Shown piece by piece: positions 1-6,123 of a stretch of DNA of 10,225 nt. Origin of the DNA: Anaerolineales bacterium (GTDB lineage: Bacteria; Chloroflexota; Anaerolineae; Promineifilales; Promineifilaceae); contig JAGQGA010000016.1 of assembly GCA_020432595.1 (NCBI GenBank), forward strand, positions 1 to 10,225, in the 5' to 3' direction. Position 1 is the first letter of the stretch. Every line of letters begins with the position of its first letter. The notes beneath the pieces are model-generated. The model searched no databases. It had not been told where the DNA came from and saw only the letters and a list, made by a program, of their open reading frames with translations. Position numbers and translations under genes: made by a program.

Positions 1-478
1 AATAGCGATAGACATCATTGGCGTTGATGGGGTAGGTGAAGAGGAGGGGGAGGGCAAAAACGGCCGTTGTCAGCAAAATAAACGGCAGCGAAACCGTTTT
101 TTGTTGGTTGTTAAAGAATTTCACGCAAAGGCGCAAAGGCGCAAAGAAAAATGGCTTATCTTTGCGTCTTTGCGCCTTTGCGTGATCGTTTCTATCTGAT
201 TGACCCGTTTGTATCGTTTGATACGCCAGCCCGTACAGCCCATAGAGCAAGAGTAGCAGCAGCCCATACCCCAGCCCTTCCCCCAGCGATGGCGTAAAGA
301 CGCGAACATCAGCCAGCGGGGTTTGGTTATAGCGGGGAATGAGGGGGAAGAGACGTAGGAGGAGGAGGTAGCCGAGGAGAGAGAGGATGAAGAGGGTGGG
401 GAGTAGGGAGTGGGGAGTGAACGCTCTTACACCCCACCCCCTACTCCCTACTCCCCACGATTCCTGGCGGTTACTCAT
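1..478 (-). CDS. Partial multi-spanning membrane protein, possibly GT-C-type glycosyltransferase (3' end beyond the window)
   Basis: Reading the minus strand from the ATG at 478-476 gives 159 codons without a stop up to the left edge, so the gene continues outside the window. Its ATG overlaps the TGA of the upstream histidine kinase (ATGA), which supports this start and translational coupling. The visible part has an odd hydrophilic N-terminus and three likely membrane helices, at about residues 30-49, 69-88 and 132-154. It ends in the sequence YPINANDVYRY. An Asp-containing 'ND.YRY' just after a helix resembles the first loop of GT-C glycosyltransferases that use polyprenyl-phosphate sugars; this is a family resemblance by eye, not a proven match. 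Two inverted repeats are read through in frame: 396-458 (about residues 7-28) and 121-185 (about residues 98-120). The hydrophilic, Arg/Lys-rich segment from the second looks unlike the surrounding membrane protein. Coding status is fairly secure; function is weak. Confidence 0.6.
   Translation of the reverse strand, partial: MSNRQESWGVGSRGWGVRAFTPHSLLPTLFILSLLGYLLLLRLFPLIPRYNQTPLADVRVFTPSLGEGLGYGLLLLLLYGLYGLAYQTIQTGQSDRNDHAKAQRRKDKPFFFAPLRLCVKFFNNQQKTVSLPFILLTTAVFALPLLFTYPINANDVYRY
121..185. repeat. Inverted repeat A, built of tandem CGCAAAGR words, inside a coding gene
   Basis: Arms 121-147 and 159-185 pair over 27 positions with 26 Watson-Crick pairs and one G-T; the loop is 11 nt. Each arm is a run of the 8-bp word CGCAAAGG/A (TCACGCAAAGGCGCAAAG at the outer end). 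There are no transposase genes, and I see no target duplication. It lies in frame in the partial membrane protein and encodes about 22 residues between predicted helices 2 and 3. It looks like a palindromic interspersed element rather than a terminator, because it has no T-tract. Confidence 0.8.
396..458. repeat. Inverted repeat B, built of tandem GGGAGTR words, at the 5' end of a coding gene
   Basis: Outer arms 396-411 and 443-458 are perfect 16-bp reverse complements (GTGGGGAGTAGGGAGT). Pairing extends inward to 419/435 with one mismatch and one G-T, leaving a 15-nt loop. The arms are tandem 7-bp words of the type GGGAGTA/GGGAGTG. It starts about 20 bp into the partial membrane protein gene, just downstream of the histidine kinase stop, and is translated in frame as a Gly/Trp/Arg then Pro/Leu-rich stretch. 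Confidence 0.8.
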
Positions 479-1959
479 TTACCAGCAGCAACGGCCGTTT
501 TTTCCCTGCGGCCGTGTTTATCCAGGGGGACAACGAGGGTAACGGCCGTTCCCTGATTTGGCTGAGCTTCGATAGAGAGCGAGCCATCCACCCGTTCGGC
601 GCGTTCGCGCATGTTGACCAGCCCCAAACTGCCGCGATAACCATAGTTGTTGGTCACGGCCTGGGTATCAAACCCTACGCCGTTGTCCTGCACCCGCGCC
701 ACGAACAGGTTGTCCTCTTGCCACAGTCGCACTTCAACGGCCGTTGCTTGGGCATGTTTATGGATGTTGCCCAACGCCTCTTCAATGATGGAAAAGACAA
801 CGCCCTGTGCCGTTTCGCTGAGCAAATTGCCATGTTCCCCACCCACCAGCCGCATCTCAATGCCGTCGCTTTCTTTGAGTCGGTTCATGACGGTAAGAAC
901 GGCCGGGCCAAGCCCCTGGGTTTCAATCAGCAGCGGCCGTAATGTAAACAACATGCCGCGAATTTCTTTAGAGGTTTGTTTGGCAAGCTGCTCCACTTTT
1001 TCCAATTCGTCCAGGCTTTTGTCGGGGTCTTTGAGCAGCAGGGCGCGGATAAAGTTGATGCGCATGGCGATGGCGGCAATGCTTTGTGTAGGCCCATCAT
1101 GCAGATCACGCGCCAGCTCTTTGCGGGCTTCTTCATCGGCTTCGATAAGGCGCAGCTTTTCTTCTTCCAGGCTTTGGAAAAGCTGGGCGTTTTGCAGGGC
1201 GATGACAGCTTGGTCGGCCACGGCGTTGAACAGGTCAAAATGCTCTTCGTTGAACTGCACGGCCATGTGTGAGCCGATGACCATGATGCCAAACATTTGG
1301 AAACCGGCGCGGAGGGGGATACAAACGGCCGTTAAACAACCCTTAAACGCTGCAAACGTCTTTAGCTCTGCATCATTCCCCGGATTATCCGTTACCATAA
1401 TTTCTGCTTGGCTGAGTGCTGCCCCCACAACCCCCCGTTTGCCACTGATATTCTGCTCATAATCCTTGGCTAAAAACCGCTTGGCCGCCACAGGAATAAG
1501 CTGGTTGCCATCAAACAAGAAAACGGCTCCCACCAAGGCGTGGCGTGGAATACCCATTTCCTCCAGTGCCAGGCTCGATACATCCAAAGCCTGCTCCACC
1601 ACCTTTTCAAAGCTGAGCGTGGCACGCAGTGTCGAGGCCATATCGCGCAGCGATTTGGCTCGGTTGTTGGCCGCCCGCAGCCGAACTAACTCGTCGCCTA
1701 CCGTGTTGGTGATGGTCTTGCCTACCAACAGCTTGAACCGGTCAACAAAATAAAGTGCCAGTGCCCCAGCCAAAACCTGGACGAAGCTAGCTAAAATAAA
1801 TTCCGTAAACCACTCATTGGTGGGCTGCCCCAGCAAAAAACTAAAAAAGAAGTAGAAAAGCCCAATTTGAACCAATAAAACGACGGCAAAAAAAAGGACG
1901 GTAAGCCAATTTAAGCGGCTGAATAATTTGCCGAGGGCAGCAATGATTCCTTCAGTCAT
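475..1959 (-). CDS. Membrane-bound GAF-domain sensor histidine kinase, NarL/DegS type (HisKA_3)
   Basis: A 494-residue sensor kinase that should autophosphorylate on histidine and pass the phosphate to a NarL/FixJ-type response regulator. Two membrane helices (about 18-43 and 53-75) form a minimal anchor with almost no extracellular part. A GAF domain follows (about 115-260), so the signal is probably cytoplasmic or membrane-borne. The HisKA_3 dimerisation domain (about 270-345) contains ELARDLHDGPTQ with phospho-acceptor H287. The HATPase_c domain follows: N box EEALGNIHKHA (393-403), G1 DNGVGF (425-430), G2 around GSLGLVNMRERAE (443-455). All key ATP-binding residues are visible. No receiver-domain gene is present in the window, so its partner is elsewhere. 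There is no clear Shine-Dalgarno before the ATG at 1959. Four copies of AACGGCCGTT lie within it, all read as TAV. The downstream membrane protein overlaps its stop. Confidence 0.93.
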   Translation of the reverse strand: MTEGIIAALGKLFSRLNWLTVLFFAVVLLVQIGLFYFFFSFLLGQPTNEWFTEFILASFVQVLAGALALYFVDRFKLLVGKTITNTVGDELVRLRAANNRAKSLRDMASTLRATLSFEKVVEQALDVSSLALEEMGIPRHALVGAVFLFDGNQLIPVAAKRFLAKDYEQNISGKRGVVGAALSQAEIMVTDNPGNDAELKTFAAFKGCLTAVCIPLRAGFQMFGIMVIGSHMAVQFNEEHFDLFNAVADQAVIALQNAQLFQSLEEEKLRLIEADEEARKELARDLHDGPTQSIAAIAMRINFIRALLLKDPDKSLDELEKVEQLAKQTSKEIRGMLFTLRPLLIETQGLGPAVLTVMNRLKESDGIEMRLVGGEHGNLLSETAQGVVFSIIEEALGNIHKHAQATAVEVRLWQEDNLFVARVQDNGVGFDTQAVTNNYGYRGSLGLVNMRERAERVDGSLSIEAQPNQGTAVTLVVPLDKHGRREKTAVAAGK

Positions 1960-2201
1960 ATACGATGAACTACAACTCTGTGAAAATCTGTTTTCAGCGT
2001 GGCATCCTGTGTTTCAAAGAAAATTAGTTGCTCACCCACGCTTAGCTCTGAAGCCTAATAGTATCATGAACTTGGGCGTGAACACAATAGCCGTGAGTAC
2101 CGCAATCGTGCAACACCTCTCCTGTTGGGTATAATAAACAGCGCGGTCTGATGTGGCTGCAAAGAAAAGGTGAAAAAAATGAAGTTGAAGGTTGTGAAAC
2201 C
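1960..2201. promoter_or_regulatory. Divergent intergenic region between histidine kinase and SDR genes
   Basis: These 242 bp separate two divergently transcribed genes, so both promoters should be here. On the plus strand there is a perfect TATAAT at 2130-2135 and a short leader ORF at 2179-2205. A small dyad, TGAAAA-tctg-TTTTCA at 1981-1996, lies 22 bp upstream of the kinase ATG and could be an operator or a leader hairpin. I could not identify a convincing promoter for the kinase strand. I see no tRNA or riboswitch motif. Confidence 0.6.
2130..2135 (+). promoter_or_regulatory. Predicted -10 box (TATAAT) of the SDR gene
   Basis: An exact sigma-70 TATAAT lies 72 nt upstream of the SDR ATG, in the sequence TTGGGTATAATAAACA. 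No good TTGACA is found 16-18 bp upstream; the region around 2106-2112 (TCGTGCA) is poor. Transcription would begin near 2142. Confidence 0.5.
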
Positions 2202-2205
2202 ATGA
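2179..2205 (+). CDS. Candidate 8-codon leader peptide overlapping the SDR start
   Basis: ATG at 2179 is preceded by AAAAGGTGA (2165-2173), with AGG about 8 nt from the ATG; this is the best ribosome-binding site in the region. The ORF encodes MKLKVVKP and ends with TGA at 2203-2205, which overlaps the SDR ATG (2202-2204) as ATGA. Such an arrangement would couple SDR translation to ribosomes ending on the leader. No regulatory codon run, such as repeated Trp or His, is visible, so attenuation by amino acid supply is not suggested. It may be fortuitous. Confidence 0.35.
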   Translation: MKLKVVKP

Positions 2206-3281
2206 AAGCATTTGTAACGGGTGGGACGGGATTTATCGGCCGGCATTTAATTGCCAAGCTGGTTGCACGGGGCTATGAGGTTGTGGCACTGGTGCGTTCC
2301 GAGGCGGGAGCCGTGCTGTTGACAGATTTGGGAGCGCAGGTGGTGCGGGGTGACATTTTGGACGTGGCCTCGATGCGGGCGGGCATGGAAGGCAGCGATG
2401 TGGTCTTTCATCTGGCAGCTTGGTATAAGCTCGGTGGAAATGACTGGATGGATGCCGAGGCGATTAATGTGGGGGGAACACGCAAAGTACTGCGGCTGGC
2501 GGTTGAATTAGGCATACCCAAAATTGTGTATACCAGTACCGTAGCCGTGTTTGGCGACACGCATGGGCGGCTGGTGGATGAAAGCTACCGCCAAAATGGG
2601 CCGTTTTTGACCGAGTATGACCGCACCAAGTGGCTGGCGCATTACAAAGTGGCACTGCCGCTGATTGAGAAGGGGGCACCGATTGTCATTGTCATGCCGG
2701 GTGGGGTATATGGGCCTGGCGACACGAGCGTTATTGCGGAGACGATGCGGTTGTTTTATCAGGGGCTTCCGGCGGTGCCGGGAGCGGACACGGTTTTTAC
2801 CTATGCCCATGTGGATGATGTGGCGGAGGGGCATATTTTGGCGGCGGAGAAGGGTGAGACAGGGGAGAGCTATATTTTGGCCGGGCCGGCCATCCCGCTG
2901 GGGGAGATGGTAGATTTTTGGGGGTATTTGCTGGAGCGAAAGCCACCGCTGCTGCGTATCCCATCACGGATGGTGCGGCCGTTTGCGCCGCTGATGGGTG
3001 GGCTGCAGCCGGCACTGGGGTTGCCGTCGGCGTTTAGCCATGAGGCAACGGCATCATTAGGCGTGACGTATATGGCGCGGTCGGACAAGGCGCGGGCGCA
3101 GCTTGGCTGGACGACGCGGCCATTGCAGACGGGAATGTTGGAGACGTTTGCCTGGATTGCAAAAACGGAGGGGAGGGGGGGGAAAACGGCCGTTTCCCGC
3201 GAACAAAAAGTAGCTTTGGCGGCATTAGGAGTGGCCGCAGTTTTGTTTGGTTGGTGGCTTAGCCAGCAGCAACAGGATTAG
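2202..3281 (+). CDS. NAD(P)-dependent extended SDR (epimerase/dehydratase, DFR/HpnA-like) with C-terminal membrane tail
   Basis: The product is 359 residues. The Rossmann fold begins at the N-terminus with TGGTGFIG (6-13), the extended-SDR GxxGxxG dinucleotide-binding motif; an acidic D51 follows the second strand region. The active-site pattern is TSTVAVFG (S112) and YxxxK (Y139-K143). The overall pattern resembles NAD-dependent epimerases/dehydratases of the dihydroflavonol-reductase/hopanoid HpnA type, but the substrate cannot be named. The start at 2202 is chosen because MKAFVTGGTG is the canonical N-terminus; in-frame extension to 2151 adds 17 unconserved residues. Oddly, after the catalytic domain (about 1-320) there is a Gly-rich linker encoded by an 8-G tract (3175-3182). 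A hydrophobic helix (about 336-353) follows, ending in SQQQQD, which looks like a tail anchor. It converges with the importer operon, overlapping by 4 bp. Confidence 0.9.
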   Translation: MKAFVTGGTGFIGRHLIAKLVARGYEVVALVRSEAGAVLLTDLGAQVVRGDILDVASMRAGMEGSDVVFHLAAWYKLGGNDWMDAEAINVGGTRKVLRLAVELGIPKIVYTSTVAVFGDTHGRLVDESYRQNGPFLTEYDRTKWLAHYKVALPLIEKGAPIVIVMPGGVYGPGDTSVIAETMRLFYQGLPAVPGADTVFTYAHVDDVAEGHILAAEKGETGESYILAGPAIPLGEMVDFWGYLLERKPPLLRIPSRMVRPFAPLMGGLQPALGLPSAFSHEATASLGVTYMARSDKARAQLGWTTRPLQTGMLETFAWIAKTEGRGGKTAVSREQKVALAALGVAAVLFGWWLSQQQQD

Positions 3282-3928
3282 GAGCCATCCCTTGCGTTTA
3301 AATGTTTGGTTTGGATATTAGAGAAAAGCAGGCTATCAACCGTGAGATGCACCACGCAAATGGCGGCGTTGGGCATTCGCACGGCGCGGATGAACTGGTG
3401 GGCGTGTTGTTGACTGGTACTGGTGGCACTGGTGGTGTTGGTAAGGGCTGCCCATAGCAACAGGCGGGCGAAGATGCCGTGGGTAAAAATGGCAATAAAC
3501 TTGGCTTCATGCTGGCGCAGTCTGGCTAAGGTGTCGTGAATGCGAGCCAGGCAGTCGCGGAATGATTCGCCATCACCTCCTTCTTGCTCATTCGGGTTGG
3601 CGCGTTGCCAATAGCTTTGGGCAAAGGGCGCACGTTGGTCGCCTGTGGTGCCATCATACCGCTTGGGGGACAGGTAGGTGAACTCGTGTACCGGCCACGT
3701 TTCATAGGGAATGGGGTCGAATTGGGTGAGGGTAGGAACGGCCGTTTGTTCCGCTCGTAGATAGGAAGAAGTGACAATGAGGTCTGGTTTACGGCCGTTA
3801 AATGCCCCTGGAATCAGCAGCGCCTGCTGTTCGCCCTTAGGCGTTAGCGGTGACAAAGCCGGATGGCTCGTGACTAGATTGGCGTTGGAAATACTTTCCC
3901 CATGCCGAATAAACCAGACCTCAGACAT
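3278..3928 (-). CDS. Histidine phosphatase family protein (phosphoglycerate-mutase-like)
   Basis: A 216-residue cytoplasmic phosphatase. The RHG motif is at residues 8-10 (WFIRHGES), with catalytic H9. The second Arg lies in SSYLRAEQT (R58), the acidic proton donor is probably E82 in VHEFTYL, and the second catalytic His is in FTHGIFARL (H150). The catalytic set is therefore complete. The start at 3928 is used because MSEVWFIRHG is the family N-terminus; an in-frame extension to 4018 would lie inside the permease gene. Only 2 bp separate this ATG from the upstream permease TAG (TAGCGATG), so translation is probably coupled. As the last gene of a nucleoside-type importer operon, it may act on a nucleotide or sugar phosphate formed from the imported compound; this is inferred from context only. 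Its stop overlaps the SDR stop on the other strand. Confidence 0.88.
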   Translation of the reverse strand: MSEVWFIRHGESISNANLVTSHPALSPLTPKGEQQALLIPGAFNGRKPDLIVTSSYLRAEQTAVPTLTQFDPIPYETWPVHEFTYLSPKRYDGTTGDQRAPFAQSYWQRANPNEQEGGDGESFRDCLARIHDTLARLRQHEAKFIAIFTHGIFARLLLWAALTNTTSATSTSQQHAHQFIRAVRMPNAAICVVHLTVDSLLFSNIQTKHLNARDGS

Positions 3929-3930
3929 CG

Positions 3931-4896
3931 CTACAGCCCACGCTCGCCGCGAATATACGGCACACCCAGTGCTGCCGGTGCCCCCAAACGCTCTCGAATT
4001 GCCGCCCGTGACCCCCAAACCAGGGCTGCAATCGTCAGGATGAACGGAGCCATTTGCAAGAAAAAGCTAAAATTTGGGTTGATATAAAGTGGGTTCGTCA
4101 AGCCAAACAGCGTTGCTGGCCCTTGCAGATCCAGAATGGTGCGACGTAGTGCCCCAAACAGATAGCCGCCAAACGCCGCCCGCAGCGGATCCCACTGGGC
4201 AAAAATAACCAGCCCCACTGCAATCCACCCTTGCCCCGATGTGGTTAGCTCGCTAAACCAGCCCGGCGACACAGACAGACTGATGGTTGCCCCAGCTAAC
4301 CCCGCTAAACAGCCGCCCACAAACACGTAGAAGTAGCGCAGCGCATAGACGTTAAGCCCCATTGTGTCCGCCGCTTCCGGCTTCTCGCCCACCGCCCGCA
4401 GGTGCATACCGGGGCGAGTTTTGTAAATGTAGTACCATGTCAGCGGGGCAAACAGATAGCCAACATAGACCAGCAAACTGTGGTTGGCAAAAAAGATGGG
4501 GCCAATGAAGGGAATAAGCGCAAGGCCAGGAATGTCAAATGAAGGCACTAGCGGTGGGTTTTGCCCCGTTAGCCCTTGCCCCAGCACCAGTGCCAGCCCT
4601 GTACCCAAAAAGGTGAGCGAAAGCCCGCTTACCACCTGGTCGGCTTGAAAGTGAATGGTGACAAGGCCATGTGCCAGACTGAGAATGCCGCCCGCCAAAA
4701 TGGCAACGAGTAAGCCAAGCATGGGGCTGCCGGTGCTAAGCGAGGTGCTAAAACCGGCCATCGCTCCCATGAGCATCATCCCCTCGACCCCAAGGTTGAG
4801 GATGCCAGCCCGTTCGGCAAAAACTTCGCCAATGGCGGCAAAAAGCAAAATGGTGCCAGTGGCGAGACCGGCGTGCAAAATGATGATTGGATTCAT
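3931..4896 (-). CDS. ABC transporter permease, BPD_transp_2 family, nucleoside importer type (YufQ/NupQ-like)
   Basis: A 321-residue integral membrane protein with about eight to ten hydrophobic helices. It carries hallmark sequences of the smaller permease of BMP/nucleoside ABC importers: RAGILNLGVEGMMLMGA near residues 29-45 and AVGEKPEAADTMGLNV near 167-182, the latter in the cytoplasmic loop that contacts the ATPase. It should pair with the permease encoded just upstream to form a heterodimeric channel. The ATG at 4896 is preceded by AGGA (4908-4905) with 8-nt spacing, and the gap to the upstream permease is only 18 bp. No copy of the AACGGCCGTT palindrome lies in it. Confidence 0.93.
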   Translation of the reverse strand: MNPIIILHAGLATGTILLFAAIGEVFAERAGILNLGVEGMMLMGAMAGFSTSLSTGSPMLGLLVAILAGGILSLAHGLVTIHFQADQVVSGLSLTFLGTGLALVLGQGLTGQNPPLVPSFDIPGLALIPFIGPIFFANHSLLVYVGYLFAPLTWYYIYKTRPGMHLRAVGEKPEAADTMGLNVYALRYFYVFVGGCLAGLAGATISLSVSPGWFSELTTSGQGWIAVGLVIFAQWDPLRAAFGGYLFGALRRTILDLQGPATLFGLTNPLYINPNFSFFLQMAPFILTIAALVWGSRAAIRERLGAPAALGVPYIRGERGL

Positions 4897-4904
4897 GTGA
4901 TTTG

Positions 4905-4908
4905 TCCT
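4905..4908 (-). promoter_or_regulatory. Shine-Dalgarno of the second permease
   Basis: AGGA on the minus strand lies 8 nt before the ATG at 4896, within the 18-bp gap between the two permease genes. It is one of the few clear ribosome-binding sites in the operon. Confidence 0.5.
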
Positions 4909-4914
4909 AGTAGC

Positions 4915-6036
4915 TTACGCTGTTTGCCGTGTGAGCCGAACTTTATAGCGCAGCAGCACGTCGCTGCTGATGATCATAAACAGGATAAACCCCTGGAGCA
5001 TGAGGGCTAACCCTGACGGCTGGATTTCGCGTCCGGCGACGATGAGTGCTCCAAACAGGATGGAGACAAGAATGACCGTGAATGGGTTGAGCTTTGCCAG
5101 CCAGGCGACGATGATGCCCGTAAATCCGTAGCCAGGTGAGATGCGCTCTTGTAGCCGGTGGACAACGCCGGTGACTTCGGACATGCCTGCCAACCCAGCC
5201 AACGCCCCAGAGACCATCATGACCAGCACGATGTTGCGAGCAATGTTGATGCCAGCGTATTTGGCGGCGTTGGGGTTGTCGCCGATCAGCTTGATTTCAT
5301 ATCCCCAACTGCTGCGCTCTAAAATCCACCACATAATACCGGCGGCGATAATGCCAAAGACAACGCCTAGGTGAAGGGTGATACCGGAAAACATTTTGTA
5401 CTCGCGGGCGTAGTCGGCCAGGCGGGGGAGCCAGGCACTTTTGTCAAAGGTGGGGGTCATTTGGAACCCAGCATCGCTCCAGCGGTCAAAAATCCAAAAG
5501 TTGTTCCAGGAAATGGCGATGTAGTTGAGCATGAGGGTGGTGATGATTTCGTTGACCTGGAAGCGGGCTTTGAGGAAGCCAGGAATAAATCCCCAAACCG
5601 CGCCACCGATCATGCCCATGATGATCATGGCACCGATGATGACGACTTTGGGGCTTTCAGGGGGAACCAGGGGGACGAGAACAACGAGGCTGGCAGCAAA
5701 GGCACCCAAGTAGAACTGTCCCTCGGCACCAATGTTCCACAGCTTCATGCGAAAGGCGATGGCGCAGGCGAGGCCAACCATGATGAGGGGGGTGGCTTTG
5801 ACCATGGTGTCGGAGAAGACGGCCCAACTGCCAAAGGTGGCTTCATAGAAGAAGCCGGCCACGCGCAGGGGTTCGCCGCCGATGAGCTTGAGGATGATGC
5901 CGCTGATGAGGAAGGCGATGAGGACAGCACCGATGGTGATGGCGGGGGGAAACCATTTGGGGTAATCCTCGACCCGTTTTTCCAGGGAGATGGTGTAGGG
6001 TAGTTGGAAGCGTTTGGATGGGGCTATGGTTGTCAT
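4915..6036 (-). CDS. ABC transporter permease, BPD_transp_2 family, nucleoside importer type (YufP/NupP-like)
   Basis: A 373-residue integral membrane protein, the larger of the two permeases of a BMP-type importer. A cytoplasmic N-terminal tail (about 1-30) is followed by roughly ten helices. Family marks are KLWNIGAEGQFYLGAF, FQVNEIITTLMLNYIA and IGDNPNAAKYAGINI, the last being the predicted coupling loop for the ATPase. The ATG at 6036 (MTTIAPSKRF) is chosen over an upstream in-frame TTG at 6081, because the intervening codons fall inside inverted repeat D and encode an implausible His/Tyr/Arg tail. No Shine-Dalgarno is visible before 6036. It follows the ATPase gene after an 87-bp gap and precedes the second permease. 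Confidence 0.93.
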   Translation of the reverse strand: MTTIAPSKRFQLPYTISLEKRVEDYPKWFPPAITIGAVLIAFLISGIILKLIGGEPLRVAGFFYEATFGSWAVFSDTMVKATPLIMVGLACAIAFRMKLWNIGAEGQFYLGAFAASLVVLVPLVPPESPKVVIIGAMIIMGMIGGAVWGFIPGFLKARFQVNEIITTLMLNYIAISWNNFWIFDRWSDAGFQMTPTFDKSAWLPRLADYAREYKMFSGITLHLGVVFGIIAAGIMWWILERSSWGYEIKLIGDNPNAAKYAGINIARNIVLVMMVSGALAGLAGMSEVTGVVHRLQERISPGYGFTGIIVAWLAKLNPFTVILVSILFGALIVAGREIQPSGLALMLQGFILFMIISSDVLLRYKVRLTRQTA

Positions 6037-6046
6037 AGGTTTAGGG

Positions 6047-6092
6047 CGTATTACGTATTGCGTATGGTGCGGAACACGCAATGCGTTTTACG
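6047..6092. repeat. Inverted repeat D, built of CGTATTR words, between ATPase and permease genes
   Basis: Arms 6047-6063 and 6076-6092 pair at 14 of 17 positions plus one G-T, around a 12-nt loop. The left arm is made of the 7-bp words CGTATTA and CGTATTG. It occupies most of the 87-bp gap after the ATPase stop and ends only 10 bp before the permease ATG. It lacks a terminator T-tract. Confidence 0.65.
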
Positions 6093-6123
6093 GAAATAGG
6101 CGTAAAAAACAGGACAATGGCCA

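Noticed and set aside
121..185. Inverted repeat A as a rho-independent terminator
   Set aside because: No T-tract follows either arm, and it lies inside an open coding frame.
121..309. 62-codon minus-strand frame ending inside inverted repeat A
   Set aside because: It is out of frame with the longer open frame 478-1, which has a coupled start, membrane helices and a palindrome copy read as TAV.
647..1462. 271-codon open frame on the plus strand opposite the histidine kinase
   Set aside because: Ser/Arg-rich shadow; the kinase motifs on the minus strand are complete.
3400..3445. TGGTG/ACTGGT-rich stretch as a tandem repeat or G-quadruplex
   Set aside because: It is irregular and explained by a Thr/Ser-rich loop in the phosphatase (NTTSATSTSQQ).
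5371..6003. 210-codon open frame on the plus strand opposite the larger permease
   Set aside because: Asp/Glu/Gly-rich shadow of hydrophobic permease codons, without recognisable domains.
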